A stretch of 64,000 nt of DNA from Pseudodonghicola xiamenensis DSM 18339 (GCF_000429365.1 NZ_AUBS01000007.1:99876-163875), one strand, 5' to 3'; positions 24,518-34,297 are shown, counted from the first letter of the stretch. The notes: generated by a model from the sequence alone, not told the origin. Numbers and translations: made by a program.

Positions 24518-24534
24518 TGTTGTATTGCCTGAAG

Positions 24535-26481
24535 TTACAGAAGATCGGGCGGCGTTGCCGCTTTGGACAGTTCGGCGGCGATCTCGTCGAGCGTTGCCAT
24601 GCTGGTCTGTTTCTCACCCAGCCGGCGAACCGATACTGTGCGCTCCTCGACCTCGCGATGACCGACGGCCAGAATCACCGGCACTTTCGACAGCGAATGT
24701 TCGCGAACCTTGTAGTTGATCTTCTCGTTGCGAATATCGGCTTCGGCCCGGACGCCGCCAGCCTTCAGTCTGGCCACGACTTCCTGCACGTACTCATCGG
24801 CCTCCGAGGTGATCGAGGCAACCACCACCTGACGCGGCGCCAGCCAGAACGGCAGCTTGCCCGCATGTTCCTCGATCAGGATGCCGATAAAGCGTTCGAA
24901 CGAGCCCAGAACCGCGCGGTGCAGCATGATCGGCCGATGCTTGGCGCCGTCCTGGCCGACATAGCTGGCATCCAGCCGTTCGGGCAGGTTGGGATCGACC
25001 TGCAGCGTGCCACATTGCCAGTCGCGCCCGATCGCATCGGTCAGCACGAATTCCAGCTTGGGACCGTAGAAGGCGCCTTCACCTTCCTGGATCTCGAAAT
25101 CATAGCCGGCGGCCTTGCAGGCGTTGCCCAGCGATTCCTCGGCATGATCCCAGCTTTCCTCTGTCCCGATCCGCTTTTCGGGGCGGGTCGACAGCTTGAT
25201 GCTCCAGTCGTGGAAGCCGAGGTCGGCATAGATGCCGGCGAGGAATTCGATGAACTTCTTGGTTTCGACCTCGATATCCTTCTCTTCGCAGAAGATATGC
25301 GCATCGTCCTGGGTAAAGCCGCGCACCCGCATGATCCCATGCAGCGCGCCCGAGGGTTCATAGCGGTTGCACGAGCCGAACTCGGCAATGCGCAGGGGCA
25401 GATCGCGATAGGATTTCAGGCCCTGGTTGAACACCTGCACGTGGCAGGGGCAGTTCATCGGCTTCAGCGCGTTGATGGTCTTTTCGCGCGCATGTTCCTC
25501 GTCGACTTCGACGATGAACATGTTTTCCTGATAGTTGTCCCAATGACCGGAGGCTTCCCACAGCTTGCGGTTCACCACCTGCGGCGTGTTCACCTCGACA
25601 TAGCCGTCGCGTTCCTGCTGGCGGCGCATGTAATCCTGCAGCGTGGTGTAGACCTTCCAGCCGTTCGGATGCCAGAACACCTGGCCCGGCGCCTCTTCCT
25701 GCATGTGGAACAGATCCATCTCGCGGCCCAGCTTGCGGTGGTCGCGCTTGGCGGCTTCCTCCAGCATATGCAGGTAGGCTTTCAGTTTTTCCTTGTTCTG
25801 GAAAGCCACGCCATAGATGCGTTGCAGCATCGGACGATTGGAATCGCCGCGCCAATAGGCGCCGGCCACATGGGTCAGCTTGAAGGCATCGCCCGGCACC
25901 TGCCCGGTGTTCTGCAGGTGCGGCCCGCGGCAGAGATCCTGCCAATGGCCGTGCCAGTACATGCGCAGCGGCTCATCCCCGGGGATCGCCTCGACCAGTT
26001 CGACCTTATAGGGTTCGTTGTTGGCCTGATAATACTCAATCGCGCGGGCGCGTTCCCAGATCTCGGTGGTGACCGGATCGCGGCGGTTGATGATCTCTTT
26101 CATCTTCTTTTCGATGAGGCCGAGATCTTCGGGGGTGAAGGGCTCTTCCCGATCGAAATCGTAATACCAGCCGTTGGCGATGACCGGGCCGATGGTGACC
26201 TTGGTGGCGGGCCAGATTTCCTGCACGGCGCGGGCCATGATATGGGCCAGGTCGTGACGGATCAGCTCCAGCGCGGGCGCCTCGTCCTTCATCGTGTTGA
26301 TGGCGATTTCGGCATCATGTTCCAGCGGCCACTGCAAATCCCAGTGCTTGCCATCGACGATGGCGCTGATCGCCTTCTTGGCCAGGGAATTGGAGATATC
26401 GGCGGCGACTTCTGCCGGCGTCACGCCTGCGGCATAGGATCGTTTGTTGCCATCGGGGAAAGTGAGAGAAATGTCGGCCAT
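24535..26481 (-). CDS. thrS: Threonine-tRNA ligase
   Basis: A 648-residue class II aminoacyl-tRNA synthetase. Domain order: TGS domain (about 1-60), editing domain at about 65-225 with [11 protein letters not shown] and the [15 protein letters not shown] zinc-like motif, catalytic core with [27 protein letters not shown] (zinc Cys that selects threonine), [15 protein letters not shown] (motif 2) and [18 protein letters not shown] (motif 3), and the anticodon-binding domain ending around AAELSKA. Length fits full ThrS. The ATG at 26481 ([11 protein letters not shown]) is chosen. No T-box or other leader was recognised in the 175 bases upstream. Confidence 0.96.
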   Translation of the reverse strand: MADISLTFPDGNKRSYAAGVTPAEVAADISNSLAKKAISAIVDGKHWDLQWPLEHDAEIAINTMKDEAPALELIRHDLAHIMARAVQEIWPATKVTIGPVIANGWYYDFDREEPFTPEDLGLIEKKMKEIINRRDPVTTEIWERARAIEYYQANNEPYKVELVEAIPGDEPLRMYWHGHWQDLCRGPHLQNTGQVPGDAFKLTHVAGAYWRGDSNRPMLQRIYGVAFQNKEKLKAYLHMLEEAAKRDHRKLGREMDLFHMQEEAPGQVFWHPNGWKVYTTLQDYMRRQQERDGYVEVNTPQVVNRKLWEASGHWDNYQENMFIVEVDEEHAREKTINALKPMNCPCHVQVFNQGLKSYRDLPLRIAEFGSCNRYEPSGALHGIMRVRGFTQDDAHIFCEEKDIEVETKKFIEFLAGIYADLGFHDWSIKLSTRPEKRIGTEESWDHAEESLGNACKAAGYDFEIQEGEGAFYGPKLEFVLTDAIGRDWQCGTLQVDPNLPERLDASYVGQDGAKHRPIMLHRAVLGSFERFIGILIEEHAGKLPFWLAPRQVVVASITSEADEYVQEVVARLKAGGVRAEADIRNEKINYKVREHSLSKVPVILAVGHREVEERTVSVRRLGEKQTSMATLDEIAAELSKAATPPDLL

Positions 26482-26656
26482 GATCTGGCTGCTCCTCGTC
26501 GGTTTGGCGCCCACGGAACGCCCGGTTGCGGGTAATATGGTGTAGGCGTCATGTGGCAGGGGGGCAGAGCCAAGTCAAGCCAGTGCGGCATCGGCCGCTG
26601 CGCATTACCGGACGGGAACGCGCAGCCGGGGTGATCGCGCCATCAGCGAGGTGGGG

Positions 26657-28366
26657 TCAGGATGCGGCCGCCTGGCTGCTCCGCGTGGGCACATATCTTT
26701 GCAGGCATTCGGCGATGTCGGTGAACTTGCAGGGCTTGGCGATACAGTCCTCCATCCCCGCCTGGAGATAGCTTTCCTTCTGGTCTGCCATCACATTGGC
26801 CGACAGTGCCACGATCGGCGTATGCTTGTTGGGGCCAGCGCCCTGGCGGATTTCCAAAGTGGCCTCAATGCCGCTTTTGCGCGGCATCTGGATATCCATC
26901 AGGATTAGATCGAACTCCTGTTGTGCCGCGGCGGCCACGGCTTCGACCCCGTCGGCGGCGACTGCGGGGCAGACACCCAGCCGGGCCAGGAATTTCCGCG
27001 CGATGAACTGGTTGGTCTTGTTGTCCTCGACCAGCAGGACATGGGCCTGATCGAAACTGCCGGGGGTGGGCGAAGGGCCGACTTCCAGCATGTCGACCGG
27101 GTGTTCGCCTTCGATCAGCGGAAAGGTGAACCAGAATGTGCTGCCATGACCAAGCCGGCTGTTGACCCCGGTTTCGCCGCCGTGAAGCTCGGCAAGCTGG
27201 CGGGCGATCGACAGGCCCAGCCCGGTGCCGCCGTAAAGCCGGGCGGTCGAATTCTCGGCCTGTTCGAACTGGTTGAAGATCCGCTGCGCCGCCTCATGGG
27301 TCAGGCCGATGCCACTGTCCTTTACTGCGACCTTTAGCATCTGGGTTCCCGGCAGGCGGGTGATCCGCACCTCGACCGCGCCCCGATCCGAGAATTTCAC
27401 CGCGTTGGAGACATAATTCATCACGATCTGAGAAAGCCGGTCGCAATCGCCGACCAGATAGCGGGGGACATCCTCACCATAGCTGACCTCCAGTCTGATC
27501 CCCTTTTCGTCGGCCGCCGAGGACAGGGCGGAAAACACGTTGGTCACAAGATCCTCGCGCCGGAACACGCGTTTCTCCAGGGTCAGCCCGTGTTCGGTGA
27601 TGCGGGAGAAATCGAGAATGTCGTTGACGATGCGCAGCAGCGTTTCGCCGGATTTCATCGCGGTCAGCAGCAATTCGCGCTGTTCGCTGTCCTGTGGGTA
27701 ATCGTTCAGAAGCTGCACGGCGCCGATGATGCCGTTCAGCGGGGTGCGGATTTCATGGCTGACATTGGCCAGAAAGAAGGATTTCGCCTTGTTGGCCGCC
27801 TGCGCCTCGCGTCGGAGCTTTTCCAGGTATTCGGTGGTCTTCTCGATCTCCTTGGTGAACAGATAGGTGCCGGCGCTGCTCAGGACCATCACGTTCGCCA
27901 GAATCAGCGATATCCAGGTCGGTACCGTCAGCGTCCCGAGGAGTAAGACATTGGCGGTGGCCGCGACACATAGCAACAGGCCGATCCGGGTACCAAAGAG
28001 CAATATGATCAGGGGCGGCAGCGCCGCAAGATAGATTGCCGCGCCCCACAGATGGCCGCTGGGCGACAGGCCCTGAAGATTGATCTTGAAAAAGACGATC
28101 AGCACCAGTGCCCACATCGCCAGTCGACTGTTGCGTCCGTGCGCGATGGCGATCGGTGGCAGCAGGTAGAGCAGCCCGCTCCAAAGGCTCCATTGCGCGC
28201 GCAGCGGCGAGATGCCGTGGATGGTTTCGAAGGCGATCAGGCTGTCGATCAGATTGGTGAGGGCCGCCAGCAGGGAAAACCAGGTGACAAAGCGCCGCCG
28301 CGCGGTGTCGAGCCGGTTTTCCGGATCGAGCTGCGGCCAGATGAAGTCTAACAGAGAACTCGCCAT
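26657..28366 (-). CDS. Membrane-bound hybrid sensor histidine kinase
   Basis: A 569-residue hybrid kinase. About six hydrophobic segments fill residues 25-170, a coiled helix (KEIEKTTEYLEKLRREAQAANKAK) leads to the HisKA domain with phospho-accepting His in FFLANVSHEIRTPLNGIIG, then the HATPase domain (NYVSNAVKFSD, KDSGIGL, YGGTGLGLSI) and a C-terminal receiver with the acidic pair VLLVEDNKTN, the phospho-Asp in LILMDIQMPRKSG and the Lys in IAKPC. The signal is unknown. No response regulator lies beside it, so phosphate may pass to an unlinked Hpt protein. The start is uncertain; 28396 and 28414 are in-frame alternatives. Confidence 0.9.
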   Translation of the reverse strand: MASSLLDFIWPQLDPENRLDTARRRFVTWFSLLAALTNLIDSLIAFETIHGISPLRAQWSLWSGLLYLLPPIAIAHGRNSRLAMWALVLIVFFKINLQGLSPSGHLWGAAIYLAALPPLIILLFGTRIGLLLCVAATANVLLLGTLTVPTWISLILANVMVLSSAGTYLFTKEIEKTTEYLEKLRREAQAANKAKSFFLANVSHEIRTPLNGIIGAVQLLNDYPQDSEQRELLLTAMKSGETLLRIVNDILDFSRITEHGLTLEKRVFRREDLVTNVFSALSSAADEKGIRLEVSYGEDVPRYLVGDCDRLSQIVMNYVSNAVKFSDRGAVEVRITRLPGTQMLKVAVKDSGIGLTHEAAQRIFNQFEQAENSTARLYGGTGLGLSIARQLAELHGGETGVNSRLGHGSTFWFTFPLIEGEHPVDMLEVGPSPTPGSFDQAHVLLVEDNKTNQFIARKFLARLGVCPAVAADGVEAVAAAAQQEFDLILMDIQMPRKSGIEATLEIRQGAGPNKHTPIVALSANVMADQKESYLQAGMEDCIAKPCKFTDIAECLQRYVPTRSSQAAAS

Positions 28367-28556
28367 ACTGTGTAACACCTTTGGCAACGGGAACATGGGT
28401 GCCAAGAGAATCACCCTGAGGTTAAGGATGACGCGTTAGGGTTGAACAATCGTTAGCCGGCACCAGGATCGCCAATCCGGGGTGTGATGTGTGCTCAGAC
28501 TTGAAGGCGGCGCTGCAGGGCGGTAAACGCCGAGCTGGAAAAGCAAGGGGTTCTTC

Positions 28557-28844
28557 ATGTCGATCGACGAAAGCACCGCCGCCCGCGTGGCGAAGCTCGC
28601 CCGGATCCGGGTCGAGGAAGATGCGCTGCCGGCGCTGGCTGCCGAATTCAACACCATCCTCGGGTTCATCGAGCAGCTGAACGAAGTGGATGTCGAAGGA
28701 GTGGAGCCGATGACGAGCGTCACGCCGATGCGGCTGAAGCGGCGCCGCGACGAGGTGACTGACGGCAACCAGCAGGACAAGGTGCTGGCCAATGCCCCTG
28801 ATGCGCGCGAGGGGTTTTTCGCGGTGCCCAAGGTGGTGGAGTAA
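28557..28844 (+). CDS. gatC: Asp/Glu-tRNA amidotransferase subunit C
   Basis: A 95-residue subunit of GatCAB, which converts misacylated Glu-tRNA(Gln) and Asp-tRNA(Asn) to the correct amides. Typical blocks: TAARVAKLARIRVEEDALPALAAEFNTILGFIEQLNEVDVEGVEPM and LRRD-like RRRDEVTDGNQQDKVLANAPDAREGFFAVPKVVE. It precedes gatA by three bases. gatB is not in the window. Confidence 0.95.
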   Translation: MSIDESTAARVAKLARIRVEEDALPALAAEFNTILGFIEQLNEVDVEGVEPMTSVTPMRLKRRRDEVTDGNQQDKVLANAPDAREGFFAVPKVVE

Positions 28845-28847
28845 GAC

Positions 28848-30338
28848 ATGAGCGATCTGAACAAGCTGGGTCTGGCCGAGGCGCGCGACGCGCTGCGCAA
28901 GGGCGATGTCACCTCGGTCGAACTGACCGAAGCCTGTCTGGGTGCGATCGAAGGCGCCGGAGCCCTGAACGCCTTTGTCCACAAGACGCCGGAACTGGCG
29001 CTGGAACAGGCCAAGGCCGCCGATGCGCGCCTGAAGGGCAGCGAAGAGGCGCCCGCCATGTGTGGTCTGCCGCTGGGGATAAAGGATCTCTTTTGCACCA
29101 AGGGTGTGCCGAGCCAGGCGGCGAGCCGCATTCTCGAAGGCTTCCTGCCGCAATATGAATCGACAGTGACGCAGAAGCTGTTCGGCGCCGGTGCGGTGAT
29201 GCTGGGCAAGCTCAACATGGATGAGTTCGCCATGGGCTCATCGAACGAGACCTCGACCTATGGCGATGTGACCAGCCCCTGGCGGCGCGCGGGGGACGAT
29301 GCGGCGCTGACCCCGGGCGGGTCCTCCGGTGGATCTGCTGCCGCCGTGGCGGCCGATCTCTGCCTTGCGGCGACCGGCACCGATACCGGCGGTTCGATCC
29401 GTCAGCCGGCGGCCTTCACCGGCACCGTTGGGATCAAGCCCACCTATGGGCGCTGCTCGCGCTGGGGCATTGTCGCCTTCGCGTCTTCGCTCGATCAGGC
29501 CGGGCCGATGACCAAATCGGTGCGCGATGCGGCCATCATGCTGGGCACCATGGCCGGGCACGATCCGAAGGATTCGACCTCGGCCGATCTGGCGGTGCCG
29601 GATTTCGAGGCGATGCTGACCGGCGATATCAAGGGCAAGAAGATCGGTATCCCCCGGGAATACCGGATGGACGGCACGCCGGCCGAGATCGAGAAACTGT
29701 GGTCCGACGGCGCCGCCATGCTGCGCGATGCCGGTGCCGAGATCGTCGATATCTCGCTGCCGCACACCAAATACGCGCTGCCGGCCTATTACGTGATCGC
29801 CCCGGCCGAAGCCTCCTCGAACCTCGCCCGCTATGACGGCGTGCGCTATGGCCATCGCGCCAAGCTCGCTGTCGGCGACGGTATCACCGAGATGTATGAA
29901 AAGACCCGCGCCGAGGGCTTCGGGGCCGAGGTGCAGCGCCGCGTCATGGTCGGCACCTATGTGCTGTCGGCGGGCTTCTATGACGCCTATTACAACCGCG
30001 CCCGCAAGGTCCGCACCCTGATCAAGAAGGACTTCGAGGACGCCTTTGCCGCTGGCGTCGACGCGATCCTGACGCCGGCCACGCCCTCGGCCGCCTTCGG
30101 TCTGGGCGAGATGGCGGATACCGATCCGGTCAAGATGTACCTGAACGACGTCTTCACGGTGACGGTGAACCTGGCCGGTCTGCCGGGGATTTCGGTGCCC
30201 ACCGGGCTCGACGCGCAGGGGCTGCCCTTGGGGCTGCAACTGATCGGTCGGCCCTGGGAGGAAGGCGATCTGCTGAACACCGCCTATGCGCTGGAGCAGG
30301 CGGCGGGCTTTGTGGCCAAGCCGGGGAAATGGTGGTAA
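28848..30338 (+). CDS. gatA: Asp/Glu-tRNA amidotransferase subunit A
   Basis: A 496-residue amidase that releases ammonia from glutamine for the GatCAB complex. The amidase signature is complete: Lys79 in [14 protein letters not shown], the Gly/Ser-rich loop [17 protein letters not shown] with the cis-Ser, and the nucleophilic Ser in [17 protein letters not shown]. The C-terminal part has [17 protein letters not shown] and [15 protein letters not shown] as usual. It follows gatC by three bases in the same operon. A stem-loop follows the stop. Confidence 0.97.
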   Translation: MSDLNKLGLAEARDALRKGDVTSVELTEACLGAIEGAGALNAFVHKTPELALEQAKAADARLKGSEEAPAMCGLPLGIKDLFCTKGVPSQAASRILEGFLPQYESTVTQKLFGAGAVMLGKLNMDEFAMGSSNETSTYGDVTSPWRRAGDDAALTPGGSSGGSAAAVAADLCLAATGTDTGGSIRQPAAFTGTVGIKPTYGRCSRWGIVAFASSLDQAGPMTKSVRDAAIMLGTMAGHDPKDSTSADLAVPDFEAMLTGDIKGKKIGIPREYRMDGTPAEIEKLWSDGAAMLRDAGAEIVDISLPHTKYALPAYYVIAPAEASSNLARYDGVRYGHRAKLAVGDGITEMYEKTRAEGFGAEVQRRVMVGTYVLSAGFYDAYYNRARKVRTLIKKDFEDAFAAGVDAILTPATPSAAFGLGEMADTDPVKMYLNDVFTVTVNLAGLPGISVPTGLDAQGLPLGLQLIGRPWEEGDLLNTAYALEQAAGFVAKPGKWW

Positions 30339-30342
30339 AACC

Positions 30343-30373
30343 CCGTCCTGCAAGATCAGGAACGGCAGGACGG
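30343..30373 (+). promoter_or_regulatory. Stem-loop covering the ribosome site of the excalibur lipoprotein
   Basis: CCGTCCTGC pairs perfectly with GCAGGACGG over a 13-base loop. It lies right after the gatA stop and its right arm includes AGGACGG, the probable ribosome-binding site of the next gene (ATG at 30379). There is no T run, so it is either an mRNA end structure or a translation-lowering hairpin. Confidence 0.5.
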
Positions 30374-30378
30374 AAGCC

Positions 30379-31200
30379 ATGCGATATCTCTATGCGGCGC
30401 TCATTCTGGGTGGATTGAGCGCCTGCGCTCCGGCGGTTCCCGACAGTGGTGCCGGGATCGGGTACAATAATTCCCTGCAGGACCGGCGGGCCCGTGATGC
30501 GGCGCTTGCCGGTGGTGCGACATCGGCTTCGGTGGCGCCCCCCGTGGCGGTGTCTTCCGAGCCGCTGGCCGCGGCGGGGACCCTGCCGACCCAGGCGCCG
30601 GTGATCCAGCACTCTGCTGCGGCGGATGACAGCGCCGCCGAGATCGCCCGCGAAGCCGCCGCCGCACTGGGAGAGGCGCCTGCCGCCGCCGATCCGGGGG
30701 TGCCGTTGCAGGCAATTCCCGCCGCGCCTGCGTCGGCGGTTGCCAGTGCGGGCAACGGGGCGGTCGGTCTGTCCGACGAGAATGACTTCAAGGCCGTTTC
30801 CAGCCGCGAAAGCATCCAGAGCGATGCCGAAAGGATTGCCCGCAACCGGGCGCAATATCAGGAAGTCGAACCCACCGCGCTGCCCCGGCGCAGTGATGAG
30901 ACTGGCCCGAATATCGTTCAATATGCGTTGAGCACCACCAATCCGCGCGGCATGCAGCTTTATTCCCGTTCGCCGTTGAAACTGCCGGGGCGGGCGGCGC
31001 GAAATTGCGCGAAATACGGCTCTGCTGATCTGGCGCAGATGGCCTTTCTCGAACGGGGCGGGCCGACGCGCGACCGGCTCGGGCTTGATCCCGATGGCGA
31101 CGGTTTCGCCTGTAATTGGGATCCCGCGCCGTTCCGCCAGGCCGCGATCGCGGGCGCTGCGGCCAATGCCGGATCGACCTCTGGCCATGCGGGCGACTGA
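30379..31200 (+). CDS. Lipoprotein with excalibur-type calcium-binding end
   Basis: A 273-residue lipoprotein. The lipobox LGGLSAC puts the lipidated Cys at residue 16. A long, low-complexity Ala/Pro/Val region (about 40-150) acts as a spacer. The C-terminal part has ARNCAKYGSADLAQMAFLERGG followed by LGLDPDGDGFACNW, the Cys-flanked DxDxDGxxC calcium loop of excalibur domains. No enzyme motif. It should sit in the envelope, tethered to a membrane. Its 3' end overlaps the start of the amidase gene by 14 bases, which suggests coupled expression and a shared cell-wall role. Confidence 0.82.
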   Translation: MRYLYAALILGGLSACAPAVPDSGAGIGYNNSLQDRRARDAALAGGATSASVAPPVAVSSEPLAAAGTLPTQAPVIQHSAAADDSAAEIAREAAAALGEAPAAADPGVPLQAIPAAPASAVASAGNGAVGLSDENDFKAVSSRESIQSDAERIARNRAQYQEVEPTALPRRSDETGPNIVQYALSTTNPRGMQLYSRSPLKLPGRAARNCAKYGSADLAQMAFLERGGPTRDRLGLDPDGDGFACNWDPAPFRQAAIAGAAANAGSTSGHAGD

Positions 31201-31888
31201 GGCGCGCGACGTGGCCCTGCCGCACTGGCATCCTTCCCCCAATTTTGGGGTGCGCAGGGACGGGTTAAGCCCGTCCCTGATCGTTTTGCACTATACCGCG
31301 ATGGAGAGCGCGGCGGCGGCGCTGGAGCGGCTCTGTGACCCTCTGGCGGAGGTCTCTGCGCATTATCTGATCGGAGCCGACGGGCAGCTCTGGCAGATGG
31401 TCGACGAAGCGGCGCGGGCCTGGCACGCCGGTGCCGGGTGCTGGGCCGGGCGGGAGGATGTGAATTCCCGCTCGATCGGCATCGAGCTGGACAATCGCGG
31501 CGATCATCCGTTTTCCGAACCGCAAATGGCGGCGCTGGAGGCGCTGTTGCCTGGGATCATGGCGCGCTGGGGCATTGGCCCGGCGGGGGTGATCGGCCAT
31601 TCCGACATGGCACCGGGGCGCAAGCGTGATCCGGGGCCGCGGTTCGACTGGGCCCGGCTGGCGCGGCAGGGGCTCGCGCTGGCGCATCGGCCCGGGCGGG
31701 GCGGGGCGGTGACGCCCGAGGGATTTCGGGCACTGGCCGTTGCGGCCGGATACCCCGCTGACGGTGACCCGGAGGAGCTGCTCGAGGCGATACGCCACCG
31801 TTTGCGGCCCTGGGGCCGGGGGAGGCTTGTCCAGGGCGATATGGACGCCTTGGCGGGGTTTGTCGCGGCACGGGCCGCATTGGCCTGA
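31187..31888 (+). CDS. N-acetylmuramoyl-L-alanine amidase, AmpD type
   Basis: A 233-residue zinc amidase of the Amidase_2 fold. Zinc ligands are visible: His35 in LIVLHYTAM, His138 in GVIGHSDMAPGRKRDPG and Asp148. Other family blocks are SAHYLIGADGQLWQMV and NSRSIGIELDN. The C-terminal 70 residues form a helical PG-binding-like extension (TPEGFRALAVAAGYP, LLEAIRHRLRPWGRG). No signal peptide, so a cytoplasmic role in recycling anhydro-muropeptides (AmpD) is likely. It starts inside the lipoprotein gene (14-base overlap). In AmpD-bearing species, loss of this function affects beta-lactamase induction; no ampR/ampC is nearby. Confidence 0.88.
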   Translation: MRATEARDVALPHWHPSPNFGVRRDGLSPSLIVLHYTAMESAAAALERLCDPLAEVSAHYLIGADGQLWQMVDEAARAWHAGAGCWAGREDVNSRSIGIELDNRGDHPFSEPQMAALEALLPGIMARWGIGPAGVIGHSDMAPGRKRDPGPRFDWARLARQGLALAHRPGRGGAVTPEGFRALAVAAGYPADGDPEELLEAIRHRLRPWGRGRLVQGDMDALAGFVAARAALA

Positions 31889-32033
31889 GCCGGCCTCTCA
31901 AGCCGGGCGCTGGGGCGCCCTCTTCGGGGCCTGGGGCCCGGGAAGAAGCCGCCCGGGCAGAGACGGGTAGGGACGAACCCTCCGGAAACGATCCCCATTG
32001 ACCTGCCCCCTCCATCGCCCTTATCTGCACCTC

Positions 32034-32429
32034 GCGCGGAGGGCCGGATGGCCGCGGCGGTCTCGTGCCGTCGAGGAAAGTCCGGACTCCCTGAAGCAAC
32101 GGTGCCGGGTAACGCCCGGGCGGGGTAACCCGACGGAAAGCGCCACAGAGAACAGACTACCGTCCTCCGGGGCGGAAAAGGTGAAACGGTGGGGTAAGAG
32201 CCCACCGCGCCCCTGGCAACAGGGGCGGCATGGCAAGCCCCACCGGGAGCAATGCCGAATAGGACCCCCGCGCGGTCAGGTCCCCGAAAGGGAAACCGCC
32301 GCTAGGCTCGCTTCAGCCGAGAGGGGTCGGGTTGGCAGCAGGAGGCGCGGCGCGAGTCGCGTCCCAGATGAATGGTCGTCGACGGGGCCTTGGCCCCTGA
32401 ACAAAATCCGGCTTACAGGCCCTCCGCGC
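32034..32429 (+). ncRNA. rnpB: RNase P RNA, type A
   Basis: The catalytic RNA of RNase P, about 396 bases. Helix P1 is formed by GCGCGGAGGGCC at the 5' end and GGCCCTCCGCGC at the 3' end, which fix the borders. The conserved core is visible: GAGGAAAGTCCGGACTCC near the start (P4 5' half), CAGAGAACAGAC, GGTAAGAGCCCACCG, and GAACAAAATCCGGCTTACAGG near the end. It processes tRNA 5' ends. Confidence 0.97.
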
Positions 32430-32557
32430 ATGGATTTCTCCCCGGATCGGGGTGGCCAGAGAAGGACCCGAGAAGGATTCTGGCCCGCTTCGGGCGCCGG
32501 GTAGCCGGTGCTGCAGGGTTTGTGGGCCGGGATGTTGCGGAATTCGCGAAAACGCGG

Positions 32558-32586
32558 TTGACTCGGAGCCAGACCTGAGTAAAAGG
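32558..32586 (+). promoter_or_regulatory. Possible promoter of rpmG
   Basis: TTGACT at 32558-32563 is a good -35 element; an AGTAAAA block at about 32578-32584 could be the -10, with a short spacer. It lies 55-80 bases before the rpmG start and after rnpB. Confidence 0.35.
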
Positions 32587-32640
32587 CAGGCTTCATGAGA
32601 ATTCTACGGGCGCGGCTGTGCCCGGCGCAGGAGAGACCCA

Positions 32641-32808
32641 ATGGCGAAGCCGACCACCATCAAAATCCGCCTGAACTCGACCGCAGGCACCGGCCACTTC
32701 TATGTGACCAAGAAAAACGCCCGCACCATGACCGAGAAAATGGCGGTGCGGAAATACGATCCGGTTGCTCGTAAGCATGTCGAGTACAAGGAAGGCAAGA
32801 TCAAGTAA
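32641..32808 (+). CDS. rpmG: 50S ribosomal protein L33
   Basis: A 55-residue ribosomal protein, [20 protein letters not shown] then [21 protein letters not shown] and [14 protein letters not shown]. It is the zinc-free (C-minus) form, since no CxxC pairs are present. The frame is short but unmistakable. It has an AGGAGA ribosome site and is followed by a strong terminator, so it is monocistronic. Confidence 0.96.
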   Translation: MAKPTTIKIRLNSTAGTGHFYVTKKNARTMTEKMAVRKYDPVARKHVEYKEGKIK

Positions 32809-32842
32809 GATCGCCTTTCCATGCCGGTTCGACCGGAAGCTG

Positions 32843-32868
32843 AGGCCGTGCGCAAGCGCGGCCTTTTT
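32843..32868 (+). terminator. Intrinsic terminator of rpmG
   Basis: AGGCCGTGC and GCGCGGCCT pair around a GCAA tetraloop (one G-T pair), followed by TTTT. Classical rho-independent form 35 bases after the stop. Confidence 0.92.
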
Positions 32869-33186
32869 GCTTTGTGATAGGCCGATTTGTCTGGGTGCCT
32901 GGGGCAAGCCGGGGGCTCGGGGCAGTGCCTCCGCGCCGGTGCTCAGGAGGCTGTCGCGGCTTTCCCAGCGTGCGGGAGAGCCTTCGGCGCCGGTCTGTTT
33001 TCCGGGGTTGTGGTGCGATCTGGCGCGGGTGGCAGCAGGGGCCGCGTGGATCGACGGGGCAGGCTGGCGTGCTGGTCCGTCGCCATGGTTGCCGGTTATG
33101 CTGGGGCTTTGATCGCGGTCATGTTTCGCCCGTGTGCTGGGGGACTGAGACATCCTTGCCGCCGAGAGGAACACTCCCGTCGCATA
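32869..33186. other. Intergenic region without recognisable gene
   Basis: About 320 bases between the rpmG terminator and that of the convergent Bax-inhibitor gene. Open frames cross it on the plus strand but show no recognisable protein and run on as antisense of the next gene. Nothing else was identified. Confidence 0.5.
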
Positions 33187-33216
33187 GAAAAAGGGCCGGT
33201 CCATCGACCGGCCCTT
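33187..33216 (-). terminator. Intrinsic terminator of the Bax-inhibitor-1 gene
   Basis: On the minus strand AAGGGCCGGT, loop CGATGG, ACCGGCCCTT followed by TTTC: a perfect 10-bp stem with T run, 25 bases after the stop. Confidence 0.9.
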
Positions 33217-33240
33217 CAGCTTTGGGATATTCCCTGCGGC

Positions 33241-33978
33241 TTATTCGCGGTTGCCCAGCAGTTGCAGCAGGAACATGAACATGTTGATGAAGTCCAGGTA
33301 GAGCTGCAGCGCGCCCATGATTGCGGCCTTGCCCAGCCACTCACGGTCGCCGGAGTGGGCATGTTGCAGGTAGACGCCCTTGATGTTCTGGGTGTCATAA
33401 GCGGTGAGACCGGCGAAGATCAGCACGCCGATGATCGAGATCGCGAACATGATCGCCGGCGAGCCGAGGAAGATGTTGATGATCGAGGCCACGACCAGGC
33501 CGATCACGCCCATCATCAGGAAGGTGCCCATGCCGGACAGGTCCTTCTTGGTCACATAGCCGAACAGCGACATGCCAGCGAAGGCGATCGAGGTCACCAA
33601 GAAGACCTGGGCGATCGAGAAACCGGTGAAGGCCACGAAGATCCAGCTCAGGCTCAGGCCCATAACGGCGGCGAAGGCATAGAAGAACAGCTGCGCGCCA
33701 GCGGCGGACAGGCGGTTCAGCGCGGCGCTGAAGGCAAAGACCATGATCAGCGGGGCGAACATCACCACCCAGCCCAGCATATTCGGGCGCAGCGTCAGCG
33801 GATCGCGGAAAACGCCGAGCAGCTCGGGGCTGGTGCCCACGGCCCAGGCCACAAGGAAGGTCAGCAGCATGCCCACGGACATGGTGCCGTAGACCTTGTT
33901 CATATGAGCGCGGAGGCCCTCGTCAATCTGGGCGCTGCGTGCGCCGGCAGACGTCCTGATCGTGTCGAATTCAGCCAT
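33241..33978 (-). CDS. Bax inhibitor-1/YccA family membrane protein
   Basis: A 245-residue protein with seven hydrophobic segments and the UPF0005 pattern: HMNKVYGTMSVGMLLTFLVAW, FAPLIMVFAF, then SLSWIFVAFTGFSIAQVFLVTSIAFAGMSLFGYVTKKDLS and the C-terminal GLTAYDTQNIK and ALQLYLDFINMFMFLLQLLG. The last part includes the Asp pair implicated as a pH sensor in bacterial YetJ-type Ca2+ leak channels. Bacterial members interact with membrane quality control (YccA-FtsH) or leak calcium; the role here is not determined. Start at 33978 (MAEFDTIR). Monocistronic. Confidence 0.92.
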   Translation of the reverse strand: MAEFDTIRTSAGARSAQIDEGLRAHMNKVYGTMSVGMLLTFLVAWAVGTSPELLGVFRDPLTLRPNMLGWVVMFAPLIMVFAFSAALNRLSAAGAQLFFYAFAAVMGLSLSWIFVAFTGFSIAQVFLVTSIAFAGMSLFGYVTKKDLSGMGTFLMMGVIGLVVASIINIFLGSPAIMFAISIIGVLIFAGLTAYDTQNIKGVYLQHAHSGDREWLGKAAIMGALQLYLDFINMFMFLLQLLGNRE

Positions 33979-34297
33979 TGATGGTCTCCAGTAAAAAACC
34001 GTTGGAACCGGTCCCGCAAGAGCACCGGCAATTGCCCCCAATATCGGAGAGGTGGGTCAGCTTTTCAAGGAGTTAGGGCGCAATTTCGACAAGTTGCGAC
34101 AGCTTGGCCGGACCAGTGTGATTCGCCCTATGCGCGAATCAGGCATCGAATCAACGGGAAGGCGGAGGGGGGAGCGGGCTGAAACCAGACAGACCGCACA
34201 CCCGGCGGGGTGGCGGCCTGTCAGTCCCGGTCGGCGGCGGGACAGGCGGTGCTGTTGACGGTTCGGGGAGGGAACCGGTGCCCGGGGGGCTGCAGCA
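33979..34297. other. Intergenic region with a small palindrome
   Basis: A 319-base stretch between the Bax-inhibitor start and the end of the DUF1127 gene. No gene supported. GATTCGC and GCGAATC (34120-34140) form a perfect inverted repeat with a seven-base centre, possibly an operator or RNA hairpin. The promoter for the Bax-inhibitor gene should lie in its left part. Confidence 0.4.

Noticed and set aside
24244..26535. 763-codon plus-strand frame over thrS
   Set aside because: Antisense of thrS, no recognisable domain; no ribosome site.
26482..26656. Leader regulation (T-box type) upstream of thrS
   Set aside because: No T-box or specifier features are visible, and T-boxes are not expected in alphaproteobacteria.
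30343..30373. Hairpin after gatA as an intrinsic terminator
   Set aside because: It has a good stem but no T run and overlaps the next ribosome site, so it is listed as regulatory instead.
32869..33981. Plus-strand frame of 364 codons across the gap and the Bax-inhibitor gene
   Set aside because: Low-complexity His/Glu/Gln translation, antisense to a membrane protein gene, and crossed by a terminator.
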